This document shows positions 22,717-31,584 of a stretch of DNA of 55,400 nucleotides, piece by piece. Source of the DNA: Pseudomonadota bacterium (GTDB lineage Bacteria > Pseudomonadota > Gammaproteobacteria > Burkholderiales > Burkholderiaceae_F); contig JAKCCX010000012.1 in assembly GCA_021838715.1 (NCBI GenBank), forward strand, positions 1 to 55,400, given 5' to 3'. Under the pieces are notes generated by a model. That model saw only the letters and a program-made list of their open reading frames with translations. It was not told the origin of the DNA and made no database searches. The position numbers were made by a program, and so were the translations under genes. Numbering within the stretch: position 1 is the first letter of the stretch; each line of letters begins with the position of its first letter.

Positions 22717-22729
22717 ACGGCAGCGGATC

Positions 22730-23506
22730 ATGAGCGCCCGCCCCCGTCCCCGTCTCGCCGTCTGGAAATTCGCATCCTGCGACGGCTGCCAGTTGTCGCT
22801 GCTCGAATGCGAGGACGAGCTGCTCGCACTGGCCCAGGCGGTGGAAATCGCCAACTTCGCCGAGGCGACGAGTACGGTGCTTCCCGGCCCCTACGACGTC
22901 TCGCTGGTCGAAGGCTCGATCACCACGGCACACGACGCCCGCCGCATCCTCGAGGTGCGGGCCCAGTCGCGGGTGCTCGTCGCGATCGGCGCCTGCGCGA
23001 CCGCGGGCGGCATCCAGGCGCTGCGCAATTTCGGCGACGTCGACGCCTTCGCCGCAGCGGTCTATCCGGCACCACGATTGCTGGCAACGCTGGCGACCGC
23101 AACGCCGATCTCCGCCCATGTCGCGGTCGACCTGGAACTGCGCGGCTGTCCCGTCAACAAGGAGCAGCTGCTCGAACTGGTCGCCGCCCTGCTCGCCGGG
23201 CGCCGCCCCGCAGTTGCCGAATACAGCGTCTGCATCGAATGCAAGCGGCGCGGCAACGTCTGCGTTGCGGTGCAGGGTACGCCCTGCCTCGGGCCGGCGA
23301 CCCATGCCGGCTGCGGCGCCATCTGCCCGGCGTTCCGCCGCGGCTGCTACGGCTGCTTCGGGCCGATGGAAACCCCCAACCTGCGGGCGCTGACGGCGCA
23401 GTGGCAGCAGGCGGGCATGGCGCCGCGCGCAATCCGCCAGGCCTTGCGGATGTTCACCGCGGCGGCGCCGGAATTTGCGGCCGAAAGCGAACGACATGAC
23501 AAGTAG
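22730..23506 (+). CDS. hyhS: Group 3b NiFe hydrogenase, small (delta) subunit
   Basis: 258 residues. The proximal-cluster motif [10 protein letters not shown] starts near residue 18, followed by IGACATAGG and [14 protein letters not shown]. The C-terminal cysteine set is [27 protein letters not shown] and GCYGCFGP. Together these would bind three Fe-S clusters leading to the NiFe site. There is no Tat signal, so the enzyme is cytoplasmic, as expected for group 3b. It overlaps hyhL by 11 nt. Confidence 0.93.
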   Translation: MSARPRPRLAVWKFASCDGCQLSLLECEDELLALAQAVEIANFAEATSTVLPGPYDVSLVEGSITTAHDARRILEVRAQSRVLVAIGACATAGGIQALRNFGDVDAFAAAVYPAPRLLATLATATPISAHVAVDLELRGCPVNKEQLLELVAALLAGRRPAVAEYSVCIECKRRGNVCVAVQGTPCLGPATHAGCGAICPAFRRGCYGCFGPMETPNLRALTAQWQQAGMAPRAIRQALRMFTAAAPEFAAESERHDK

Positions 23507-24830
23507 TGGAAACGGCGGCAACGGCGGCGGCGCGGCGCGGCGATCGATCCGCGTCGAGGCGCTCACCCGGGTCGAAGGCGAAGGCGCTCTCGATCTCGAC
23601 ATCGAGGGCGGGCATCTGACCGCGGCGCGACTGCGGATCTACGAACCGCCGCGCTTTTTCGAGGCACTGCTGCGCGGCCGAAGCTACCGCGATGCGCCCG
23701 ACATCACCGCGCGGATCTGCGGCATCTGCCCGGTCGCCTATCAGATGAGTTCGGCGCATGCCATCGAAAACGCCTTCGGGGTGTGGGTCGCCGAGCCGCT
23801 GCGCGCACTGCGCCGCCTGCTCTATTGCGGTGAATGGATCGAGAGTCATGCGCTGCACATCGTTCTGCTGCATGCACCGGATTTCCTCGGGCTTCCGGAT
23901 GGCATCGCGATGGCCCGCGATCACGGCGACGCGCTGCGCGACGGACTGGCCTTGAAGAAAGCCGGCAACGAGATCCTGCGCGTGCTGGGCGGGCGCGAGA
24001 TCCACCCGGTGAGCGTGCGCGCGGGGGGCTTCCACCGCCTGCCCCGCCGGGCGGAGCGCGCAGCGCTCGCGCGGACGATGGGTGCGGCGCGCGACCGTGC
24101 CTGGCGCCTGGCGCGGTGGACCGCGACCTTGCCCATGCCCGAGGTCGAGCGCCCCTACGAATTCGTCGCGCTGCGGCACCCGGACGAATATCCGTTCAAC
24201 GAAGGACGCCTGATTTCGAGCGGCGGTCTGGACCTCGACATCGCGGACTTCGACTCCGCCTTCGAGGAAGTGCAGGTGCCGCACTCGACCGCGCTGCACG
24301 CCCGCCTGCGCGGGCGCGGCGCCTACCTCGTCGGGCCGCTCGCGCGCTACGCGCTCAACTTCGATCGTCTGCCCGCCCCGATCCAGGATCTGGCACAGGA
24401 ATGCGGACTCGGAGCCGTCTGCCGCAACCCGTTCCGCAGCATCGTCGTGCGCGCGATCGAAATTGTCTATGCCTGCGAGGAAGCGCTGCGAATCCTCGCC
24501 GCGCTGCCCGACGACCTCGAATCGGGCGCCGCCTTCGCGCCGGTGGCGCCCCGCGCCGCCGTCGGATACGGGTGCACCGAAGCACCGCGCGGATTCTGCT
24601 GGCACCGTTATGAATTCGCGGCGGACGGCAGCATCCTCGAAGCGCGCATCGTTCCTCCCACCTCGCAGAACCAGGCGACGATCGAAGACGACCTCCGCGC
24701 CGTCGCCGAACCCCTGCTCGACCACGACGACGAGACGATCCGGATCCACTGCGAGCGCAGCATCCGCAACCACGATCCGTGCATCTCCTGTTCCACGCAT
24801 TTCCTGCGCCTGGCGGTGCGCCGATCGTGA
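23496..24830 (+). CDS. hyhL: Group 3b NiFe hydrogenase, large (alpha) catalytic subunit
   Basis: 444 residues. The N-terminal nickel ligands are in [17 protein letters not shown] and the C-terminal ones in DPCISCSTH, followed by a short tail (FLRLAVRRS) that the maturation protease would remove after the histidine. The [16 protein letters not shown] lead-in is typical of group 3b (bidirectional, NADP-coupled, sulfhydrogenase-like) enzymes. All four cysteine ligands are present. The stop overlaps the protease start (GTGA). Confidence 0.94.
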   Translation: MTSSGNGGNGGGAARRSIRVEALTRVEGEGALDLDIEGGHLTAARLRIYEPPRFFEALLRGRSYRDAPDITARICGICPVAYQMSSAHAIENAFGVWVAEPLRALRRLLYCGEWIESHALHIVLLHAPDFLGLPDGIAMARDHGDALRDGLALKKAGNEILRVLGGREIHPVSVRAGGFHRLPRRAERAALARTMGAARDRAWRLARWTATLPMPEVERPYEFVALRHPDEYPFNEGRLISSGGLDLDIADFDSAFEEVQVPHSTALHARLRGRGAYLVGPLARYALNFDRLPAPIQDLAQECGLGAVCRNPFRSIVVRAIEIVYACEEALRILAALPDDLESGAAFAPVAPRAAVGYGCTEAPRGFCWHRYEFAADGSILEARIVPPTSQNQATIEDDLRAVAEPLLDHDDETIRIHCERSIRNHDPCISCSTHFLRLAVRRS

Positions 24831-25300
24831 CCCGCACCCTCATCGCCGGCATCGGCAACCCGGACCGCGGCGACGACGGCGTCGGCCCCGCGGTCATCGC
24901 CGCCCTCACCGACCGGTTGGCGGACGGAACGCGGGCGATCCCGCTCCGCGGCGACCTCCTGCCGCTGCTCGACGCGTGGTCGCAGGCCGAACGCATCGTG
25001 CTCGTGGACGCCTGCGCCGACCGCGGCGCGCCGGGACGCATCCACCGATTGCACAATCCCGTGGCGGAGGAGCTGCCGCCCGAGGCCCCGACGTCGAGCC
25101 ACGCGCTGGGCATGGCCGAGACCCTGGCGCTGGCGCGGGCTCTCGCCGAGCCCGGCGCCGCGGCGCCGGACGTCGTCGTCTATGCCATCGAGGGAGCATG
25201 CTTCGATTTCGGCGCCCCGCTGTCGCCGCCCGTCGCCGCGGCGATCGAGCCGCTGGCGAAGCAGATCGTCGCGGACACCGCCGCAACCGCTCCCCGCTGA
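24827..25300 (+). CDS. NiFe hydrogenase maturation endopeptidase
   Basis: 157 residues from GTG 24827, which overlaps the hyhL TGA. The HycI/HoxW/HyaD family motif [14 protein letters not shown] at the N-terminus contains the Ni-probing aspartate. [13 protein letters not shown] and [14 protein letters not shown] complete the family pattern. It cleaves the C-terminal tail of the large subunit once nickel is inserted. Location at the operon end indicates that HyhL is the substrate. Confidence 0.9.
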   Translation: MTRTLIAGIGNPDRGDDGVGPAVIAALTDRLADGTRAIPLRGDLLPLLDAWSQAERIVLVDACADRGAPGRIHRLHNPVAEELPPEAPTSSHALGMAETLALARALAEPGAAAPDVVVYAIEGACFDFGAPLSPPVAAAIEPLAKQIVADTAATAPR

Positions 25301-25318
25301 CCGGAACCGCCGACCGCC

Positions 25319-25987
25319 CTACACCGGCTGTTCCGGCTGTTCCGCCTGCGCCGCCGCCATCGCGGCGATGACTTCCTCGTCGCCGACCTGATGAAAATCC
25401 ACGTAATGCGCGCCGATCGCGTAAAACGCCTCGGGCTGGACGAGGCACACGACGCGGTCCACTTCTGCGCGGAGTGCCGCGATGACCTCCGGGGGCGCAA
25501 CCGGCACGGCGAGCACGAGTTGCGCGGGCTTGCGGCGACGCAGGGACGTCAACGCCGCGCGCATCGTCGTACCGGTTGCGATGCCGTCGTCGACCACGAT
25601 GGCGCTGCGCCCCATCGCCGACAACGGGGCGCGGTGCGCGAGATACACCCGGCGACGGCGCTCGATCTCCAGCAGCTGCCGCTTCGCCTCGGCATCGATG
25701 TACGAACGATCCACGCCGGTTTCCTGTTGCACCTCGGCATCGACGACCACCTCCGGATGTTTGCCGTCCACCACCGCCGCGACCGCGAGCTCCGGCTGCC
25801 AGGGAACGCCGATCTTGCGCACCAGAAGCAGGTCCATGGGCGCATGCAGGCTGCGCGCCACTTCCGCCGCCACCGGAACCCCGCCCCGGGGCAGGGCGAA
25901 GACCACCGGCGCGGGCAGCGGAATCGCCGCGAGTTCGCGCGCCAGGATCCGCCCGGCTTCCGCACGGTCTGCGAAACGCGCGCTCAT
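25319..25987 (-). CDS. Phosphoribosyltransferase
   Basis: 222 residues, type I PRTase fold. The PRPP loop AIVVDDGIATGTTMRAAL is intact, and the N-terminal LPRGGVPVAAEVAR and the DLLLVRKIGVPWQPELA stretch match the COG1926-type predicted PRTases. The acceptor base is unknown. ATG 25987 overlaps the upstream hydrolase stop (ATGA). The same pair occurs fused as one protein in some genomes (established family knowledge), implying a joint role. It ends 18 bp from the convergent hydrogenase operon. Confidence 0.85.
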   Translation of the reverse strand: MSARFADRAEAGRILARELAAIPLPAPVVFALPRGGVPVAAEVARSLHAPMDLLLVRKIGVPWQPELAVAAVVDGKHPEVVVDAEVQQETGVDRSYIDAEAKRQLLEIERRRRVYLAHRAPLSAMGRSAIVVDDGIATGTTMRAALTSLRRRKPAQLVLAVPVAPPEVIAALRAEVDRVVCLVQPEAFYAIGAHYVDFHQVGDEEVIAAMAAAQAEQPEQPV

Positions 25988-26634
25988 GGCCTGCGCCCAC
26001 CCTGGACCAGATGGTCGAGGAACCAGTGCCCGGCGAGGTCCGCCACGGCCTCGAGCGCACCCGGCTCTTCGAACAGATGGGTCGCCCTGGGCACGATCGC
26101 CAGGCGCTTCTCGCAGGTCAACAAGTCGGCGGCCTCGCGATTCCAGCGCAGGACCTCGCGGTCGCGCTCGCCGACGATGAGCAATGTGGGGGCGCGCACC
26201 TTGGCGAGATGATCGGCCGCAAGGTCGGGCCTTCCGCCGCGCGAGACCAGGGCCGCCACCCGATCTGGTCGGGCCGCCGCCGCCCGGAGCGCGGCGGCCG
26301 CACCGGTGCTGGCGCCGAACAGTCCGATCGGCAGACCCGATATTCCGTCGCGCGCCGCGACCCACGACAACGCCTCGAGCAGACGGGATGCCAGCAGGTG
26401 GATGTCGAACACGTTGCCGACCGCACTGCCCTCGCGTTCGGTCAGGAGATCGAAGAGCAATGTTCCGAGTCCCACCTCCTGGAGCGCCTGCGCGACCACC
26501 GCATTGCGGGGGCTGAAGCGGCTGCTGCCGCTGCCATGGACGAATACGACCAGACCCCGATCCGCCGGCCGGGCGGCCAGGATTCCCGGCAGATGCATCG
26601 GGCCGATCCGTACCTCTTCGTCCGCTTGGCGCAT
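25984..26634 (-). CDS. Alpha/beta hydrolase (dienelactone-hydrolase-like)
   Basis: 216 residues. Oxyanion region VVFVHGSGSSRFS, nucleophile elbow GASTGAAAAL (serine in G-x-S-x-G), acid near LLIVGERDREV, and the histidine in RATHLFEE. The catalytic triad looks complete. Substrate unknown. It is translationally coupled to the phosphoribosyltransferase downstream. Confidence 0.85.
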   Translation of the reverse strand: MRQADEEVRIGPMHLPGILAARPADRGLVVFVHGSGSSRFSPRNAVVAQALQEVGLGTLLFDLLTEREGSAVGNVFDIHLLASRLLEALSWVAARDGISGLPIGLFGASTGAAAALRAAAARPDRVAALVSRGGRPDLAADHLAKVRAPTLLIVGERDREVLRWNREAADLLTCEKRLAIVPRATHLFEEPGALEAVADLAGHWFLDHLVQGGRRP

Positions 26635-26875
26635 GCCAAATCTCTCTGCGTACCCACCGGGCCACTATGCACCTGCGCATGGCCTCGTGGAGTGGACCGG
26701 ATTACGCCGCATCAAATGCCCGTGCGATTGATTCCCGACGAACCGCGGGTCCCGCCCGCTGCGCATGCACCCTGACCTCCCGCAAACCGCAGTGCAGCAT
26801 CCCGGAGTAGCGTGGTCCAAGGTGCTGCGACGCGGAAATCCGGCGTTCCGCCGCGCCGCCCCGAGGCGAACCGCG

Positions 26876-28027
26876 ATGCCACGAAGCTCCCCCACCGGCG
26901 AAATCCGTCTTGCATACAAGCTGCTGGTGAACGACCGCACGAAATTCGCGGCGCTGCTGCTCGGTATCACGTTCGCCGTATTCCTGATCGTGATGATGAT
27001 GTCGATGTTTTCCGGCATCCTGCAACGTTCGTCCGCGACGGTCATCAACATCGGGGCCAAGATGTGGGTGATGGATCCGGCGGTGACCACCCCCGCCAAC
27101 AGCATTCCGATGCCCGATTACGTACTGGACTCGGTGCGCAGCATCGCCGGCGTGCGCTACGCCGTTCCGCTGTACTCGGGCATCGGCGTGGTGAAGCTCC
27201 CGGACGGCACCTTCCAGGCCGCGAGCGTGGTCGGACTCGACGATACGAGCCTGCTCGGGCATCCGCATCTGATCGAAGGCAAGATCGACGACATCTACGC
27301 CGAGAATGGCTTCATCGTCGTCCGCGACGCCGACTACGGCAAACTCGGAAGCCCGGGCCTCGGCGCCGAATTCGAGATCAACAATCACCGCGCCGTGATC
27401 GTCGGCACCGCCAAAGTGGCGATCAGCACCCTGTTCGGGATCCCGACGCTCTACACCACCTACAACCGGGCGATCCAGTACCTTCCGCAAACGCAGTTCA
27501 CGACCTCCTACGTACTCGTCGACCCGAAGACACCGGCGGACATCCCCCACATCAAGGAGGAGGTGCAGCGCCTTGGCTATCTTGCGCTCACCGACCGCGA
27601 GTTCATCGACCGGACCTCGCACTGGTACGAGTTCCACACCGGCCTGGGGATGAACATCCTCATCATGACCTTCGTCAGCTTCCTGGTCGGCCTGTCCATT
27701 TCCGGCCAGACGTTCTATACGTTCATCATCGAGAACCTCGAGCGCTTCGGCGCGCTGAAGGCGATCGGCGCCAAGGGCCGCGAACTGGTGCTCATGATCC
27801 TCTTCCAGTCGATGTTCACCGGTCTCACCGGATATGGCCTCGGCGTCGGCCTTTGTTCGGCGATGATCACGCTGGCCAAGGCGCGGATGCCGGACTACGC
27901 GGCAATGATGAATTTCCGCGCGCTGGCGTCGGCATTCGCCATGGTTCTGGTCATCGCCGCGGTCTCGAGCACCATCGGCGTGCGGCGCGTGCTTCGAATC
28001 GAACCCTTCGACATCTTCCGGAGCTAG
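26876..28027 (+). CDS. ABC exporter permease (FtsX/DevC-like)
   Basis: 383 residues. An N-terminal membrane helix (LLGITFAVFLIVMMMSMFSG) is followed by a periplasmic MacB-PCD-like domain (about 50-230) and three C-terminal helices forming the FtsX domain (MTFVSFLVGLSISGQTF, LKAIGAKGRELVLMILFQ coupling helix, FAMVLVIAAVSSTIGVRRVL). This matches DevC-type permeases. It is the first gene of a four-gene tripartite exporter, with the ATPase starting 3 bp after its stop. Confidence 0.9.
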   Translation: MPRSSPTGEIRLAYKLLVNDRTKFAALLLGITFAVFLIVMMMSMFSGILQRSSATVINIGAKMWVMDPAVTTPANSIPMPDYVLDSVRSIAGVRYAVPLYSGIGVVKLPDGTFQAASVVGLDDTSLLGHPHLIEGKIDDIYAENGFIVVRDADYGKLGSPGLGAEFEINNHRAVIVGTAKVAISTLFGIPTLYTTYNRAIQYLPQTQFTTSYVLVDPKTPADIPHIKEEVQRLGYLALTDREFIDRTSHWYEFHTGLGMNILIMTFVSFLVGLSISGQTFYTFIIENLERFGALKAIGAKGRELVLMILFQSMFTGLTGYGLGVGLCSAMITLAKARMPDYAAMMNFRALASAFAMVLVIAAVSSTIGVRRVLRIEPFDIFRS

Positions 28028-28030
28028 CCC

Positions 28031-28798
28031 ATGGCGCCGGATTCCCTTGCGAACACCATCGGGCCGACGAGTCCCGGCAGCGCGGCGCCGGCGGCGGGCA
28101 ACGCCATCGTCGTTCAAGGCGTGAGCAAATGGTTCGGCACCGGCGAAGCGCGGACGCGCGCATTGCAAAACGTGAGCTTCGAAGCCCGGTTCGGCGAGAT
28201 GCTCTATATCGTGGGGCCATCCGGGAGCGGGAAGACCACCTTGCTGTCGGTCATCTCCGGCATTCTTCGCCCCGACGAAGGACGCGTCCTCGTGAAGGGC
28301 CAGGCGATCTGGGACATGTCGGCCGATCGGATCGCCGAATTCCGCCTGCAGACGATCGGCTTCGTTTTTCAGGACTATCACCTCTTTCCCCGCCTGACGA
28401 CCGTCGAAAATGTCGCGATTCCGCTGATCCTGAGGCGGCGCGACTGGAATGAATCGATCGCCGAAGCAATGCGCTACCTCCGGATCGTCGGACTGGCCGA
28501 CCGTGCCGATCTTCCGCCAATGAAACTCTCCGGCGGCGAACAGCAGCGCGTGGCCATCGCGCGCGCCATCGTGAGCCAGCCCGACCTGCTCATCCTCGAC
28601 GAGCCCACGGCATCCCTGGACGGCGATACGGGGCGCGCGATCGTCGATTTCGTGCGCAGGGAGATCCTCAACCAGACGCGCAGCATCGTGATCGTGACCC
28701 ACGACGCCCGCATCTACGAATTCGCAAACCGCATCCTGCGCATGGAGGATGGCCAACTCAAGGGTGTCCAAGATGGCGATTCGATTGTCGGGGACTAG
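28031..28798 (+). CDS. ABC exporter ATP-binding protein (DevA/LolD-like)
   Basis: 255 residues. Walker A GPSGSGKTT, Q-loop FVFQDYHLFPR, signature LSGGEQQR, Walker B LLILDEPTASLD and switch histidine VTHD are all intact. An N-terminal extension of about 28 residues precedes the ABC domain. It powers the adjacent permease and overlaps the next gene. Confidence 0.95.
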   Translation: MAPDSLANTIGPTSPGSAAPAAGNAIVVQGVSKWFGTGEARTRALQNVSFEARFGEMLYIVGPSGSGKTTLLSVISGILRPDEGRVLVKGQAIWDMSADRIAEFRLQTIGFVFQDYHLFPRLTTVENVAIPLILRRRDWNESIAEAMRYLRIVGLADRADLPPMKLSGGEQQRVAIARAIVSQPDLLILDEPTASLDGDTGRAIVDFVRREILNQTRSIVIVTHDARIYEFANRILRMEDGQLKGVQDGDSIVGD

Positions 28799-29873
28799 GC
28801 TGATCTTCGTGCTCGCCGCAGCCGGCGTCGCCGCCGGCATCCTCGGCGCGGCGATCTCGAGCCACCGCGAGCCGACCCAGGCACCGGTGTTCAACCCGGC
28901 CCAGAACCCGTACCCCCACGGGATCTATGCCAACGGGATCATCGAAAGCGATCAGGCGCATGCCTCGAACGTGAACATCTATCCCGAGGTCAACGGAACG
29001 GTGACCCAGGTCTACGTGAGCGCGGGACAGTCCGTCAAGCGCGGCGATCCGATCGCCCAGATCGACGACAGCGTGCAGCGCGCGACGGTCGAACAACTCG
29101 AATCGCAGGCCCGGGCCGCCAAGGCCATGCTCGACGAACTCAAGGCACAGCCCCGTCCGGAAGTCCTGCGCGTGGCGCAGGCGCAGCGCGTCGCCGCCGA
29201 AGCCGCCGCCAGACAGGCGCGCGATGCGTATGACAAGCAGCGGCGGGCCTTCGACATCGACCCGCGCGCGGTCAGCCGCGATGCCCTCGACACCGCACAC
29301 GATGCGTGGCGGGTGGCCGATGCGAACCGCAAGACCGCCCTGCGCAACCTCCAGCTGGTGCGCGCGGGGGCGTGGATCTACGATATCCGGAACCAGGAGG
29401 CGACCTACCAATCGCTCGGGAAGGCGGCGGCGGCCGCGCGCGCCCTCCTCGCCAAATACCTCCTGCGGGTCCCCGCCGACGGCCGGGCACTGACGGTCAA
29501 CGTGACGCCGGGAACGTATGTCTCCAGCCAGGGCGTCTACAACCCGTACACCCAGGCGAACAGCGATCCGATCGTCATCTTTGCCACGCCGGCCCAGGCG
29601 ATGGACGTTCGCGTCTATATCGACGAGATCCTGATCCCGCGGCTACCGGCCGCCGCCGCGATCAAGGCGATGATGTTCGTCCGCGGAACGAACCGGCGCG
29701 TGCCGCTCGAGTTCGTGCGGATCGAGCCGTACGTGCGGCCCAAGATCTCGCTGTCGGACGCACGCCAGGAGCGCGTGGATGTGCGCGTGCTGCCGCTGAT
29801 CTTCCGCTTTCGGGCGCAGGACGCGCCGCAGGTCTATCCGGGGCAACTGGTCGATGTATACATCGGAGACTGA
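28773..29873 (+). CDS. HlyD-family membrane fusion protein
   Basis: About 366 residues. An N-terminal anchor helix (LIFVLAAAGVAAGILGAA), a lipoyl-like half-motif (VNGTVTQVYVSAGQSVKRGDPIAQID), an alpha-helical hairpin (about 95-200) and a second barrel strand region (LLRVPADGRALTVNVTPG). It should bridge the inner-membrane ABC permease to the outer-membrane duct (DevB-like). ATG 28773 lies inside the ATPase 3' end; an upstream ATG at 28749 is an alternative. Confidence 0.9.
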   Translation: MAIRLSGTRLIFVLAAAGVAAGILGAAISSHREPTQAPVFNPAQNPYPHGIYANGIIESDQAHASNVNIYPEVNGTVTQVYVSAGQSVKRGDPIAQIDDSVQRATVEQLESQARAAKAMLDELKAQPRPEVLRVAQAQRVAAEAAARQARDAYDKQRRAFDIDPRAVSRDALDTAHDAWRVADANRKTALRNLQLVRAGAWIYDIRNQEATYQSLGKAAAAARALLAKYLLRVPADGRALTVNVTPGTYVSSQGVYNPYTQANSDPIVIFATPAQAMDVRVYIDEILIPRLPAAAAIKAMMFVRGTNRRVPLEFVRIEPYVRPKISLSDARQERVDVRVLPLIFRFRAQDAPQVYPGQLVDVYIGD

Positions 29874-31404
29874 TCCACTGACGAATGCACGGACGCGCGC
29901 CCTGGGCCTGCGCCGACGGGGTCCGCGCACCGTCGCCGCAACCGCGATCCGGTGGATCCTGTGCGCAGCGATGCTCGGCGGCTGTGCGCTCGGCCCCGAC
30001 TTCCATCGACCGGAACCGCCATCCGGGGCGAGCATGCTGCGCGCCGCGCCCCCCGCGGCAATGCCGGCCGATGGGCGGACGCAGCGCTTCGACCGACGGA
30101 CGGACGTGGCGCCCGACTGGTGGAAACAGTTCCACTGCGCGGCGCTGGACTCCCTGGTCCGCGAGGGTCTCGCGAACAGCCCCAGCCTCAAGGCGGCCCG
30201 GGCGACGCTGCAGGAAGCCCAGGACAACCTGCGCGCGGGCTACGGCGTGTTCTTCCCGCAGATCGGCGCCAGTCTCGGCGCCACCCGCGAAAGCTCGGTG
30301 TTCTTCCTTGGACCCAACCCCATCCGTCCGGGTCCTTTCAACCTCGCCACCCTGCAAGCCGCCGTCACCTATACCCCGGACCTCTTCGGGGCAGAGCGGC
30401 GCACGGTCGAATCCTTGGGCGCCCAGGTCGACGCCCAGCGCTACGCCCTGATCGCAGCCCGAGTGACGCTGGCAGGCAACATCGTCAATACCGCGATCGC
30501 CCGCGCGGGATACGCGGCGCAGCGCGACGCGCAACGCCGCATCATCGCGGAGCAGCGCGAACAGATCGACATCGCGCGGGTGCAGGTCCGCGCGGGGACC
30601 GCGCCCTATTCGTCGGTGGTCGCGATCCAGAGCCAACTGGCGGCAAGCCGCGCCACGCTCGCGGCCTTGGATCAGCGCCTCGACCAGACCGGACATCTGC
30701 TTGCCCAGCTCGTCGGCAAGGCGCCGGGGGCATTCTCCGCGCCGCCCATCGCCCTGCGCGATCTCGCGCTTCCCGAAGCGCTGCCGGATTCGCTGCCATC
30801 GCGCGTCGCGCGTCACCGGCCCGACATTCTCATCGCCGAGGCGCAGCTGCATGCGGCAAGCGCAGGAATCGGCATCGCGACCGCGAACCTGTTTCCCGAC
30901 CTCACCCTGGGTGGCGCCGTCGGCAGGGACACCACCGCCATCGCGAGCATCCTGCACAACGGCTACCGGTTCTGGTCGCTCCAGGCCAGCCTTGCCGGTT
31001 CGCTGTTTTCGGGCGGAACGCAGTGGTACCAACGCAAGGCCGCCATCGACGCCTACGACGCCGCACTGGCGACGTACGACCAGACCGTACTGGCAGGACT
31101 GTCCCAGGTCGCCGACACCATGCGGGCACTCGATCATGACGCGCAGGCGCTGCGTGCCCAGGCCGACGCCCGCGTGTCCGCCTCGGAAACCCTGCATCTG
31201 GTGCAGGCGAACTTCACCGCGGGAACGGCGTCGTATCTCGAGCTCCTGACGGCGGATGCCCTGGTCCGGCAGGCCGACCTCGGCTATCTCGGCGCGGTGG
31301 CGCAGCGGCTGCAGGACACCGTGGCGTTCTACGCCGCCCTGGGCGGCGGCTGGTGGAACCCCGCCCCGCCGGCCTCGGCGCCGCGGAAAAGTCCGGTCCG
31401 GTGA
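29854..31404 (+). CDS. NodT-family outer-membrane efflux lipoprotein
   Basis: 516 residues. A signal segment with lipobox AAMLGGC near residue 45 is followed by ALGPDFHRP, typical of NodT/OprM proteins. WWKQFHCAALDSLVREGL and two OEP helical repeats follow, with RHRPDILIAEAQLHAASA and GTASYLELLTAD. It completes a tripartite exporter with the three genes before it. The cargo cannot be told. It overlaps the fusion-protein gene by 20 nt. Confidence 0.92.
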   Translation: MYTSETDPLTNARTRALGLRRRGPRTVAATAIRWILCAAMLGGCALGPDFHRPEPPSGASMLRAAPPAAMPADGRTQRFDRRTDVAPDWWKQFHCAALDSLVREGLANSPSLKAARATLQEAQDNLRAGYGVFFPQIGASLGATRESSVFFLGPNPIRPGPFNLATLQAAVTYTPDLFGAERRTVESLGAQVDAQRYALIAARVTLAGNIVNTAIARAGYAAQRDAQRRIIAEQREQIDIARVQVRAGTAPYSSVVAIQSQLAASRATLAALDQRLDQTGHLLAQLVGKAPGAFSAPPIALRDLALPEALPDSLPSRVARHRPDILIAEAQLHAASAGIGIATANLFPDLTLGGAVGRDTTAIASILHNGYRFWSLQASLAGSLFSGGTQWYQRKAAIDAYDAALATYDQTVLAGLSQVADTMRALDHDAQALRAQADARVSASETLHLVQANFTAGTASYLELLTADALVRQADLGYLGAVAQRLQDTVAFYAALGGGWWNPAPPASAPRKSPVR

Positions 31405-31481
31405 CGCGGGAATTCCGGCCGCGGGAACGACCCGGCGAACCGCGCGCCGACGCATCGATCCCCGGATGCCGGCGCAAGGGT

Positions 31482-31490
31482 TCTGCTATA
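31482..31490 (+). promoter_or_regulatory. Extended -10 promoter candidate
   Basis: TGCTATAAA forms an extended -10 element about 95 bp before the start of the GGDEF-EAL gene. No good -35 sits 17 bp upstream, which an extended -10 would tolerate. Confidence 0.45.
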
Positions 31491-31584
31491 AATTCCGCTC
31501 AACACGGCGAAAGAGGGGACGCGGCTTCGGTCGGTTCGAGCCTCACGCAGACAGGACCGGCCGATTGTCCGGAAGGCGACCGAC

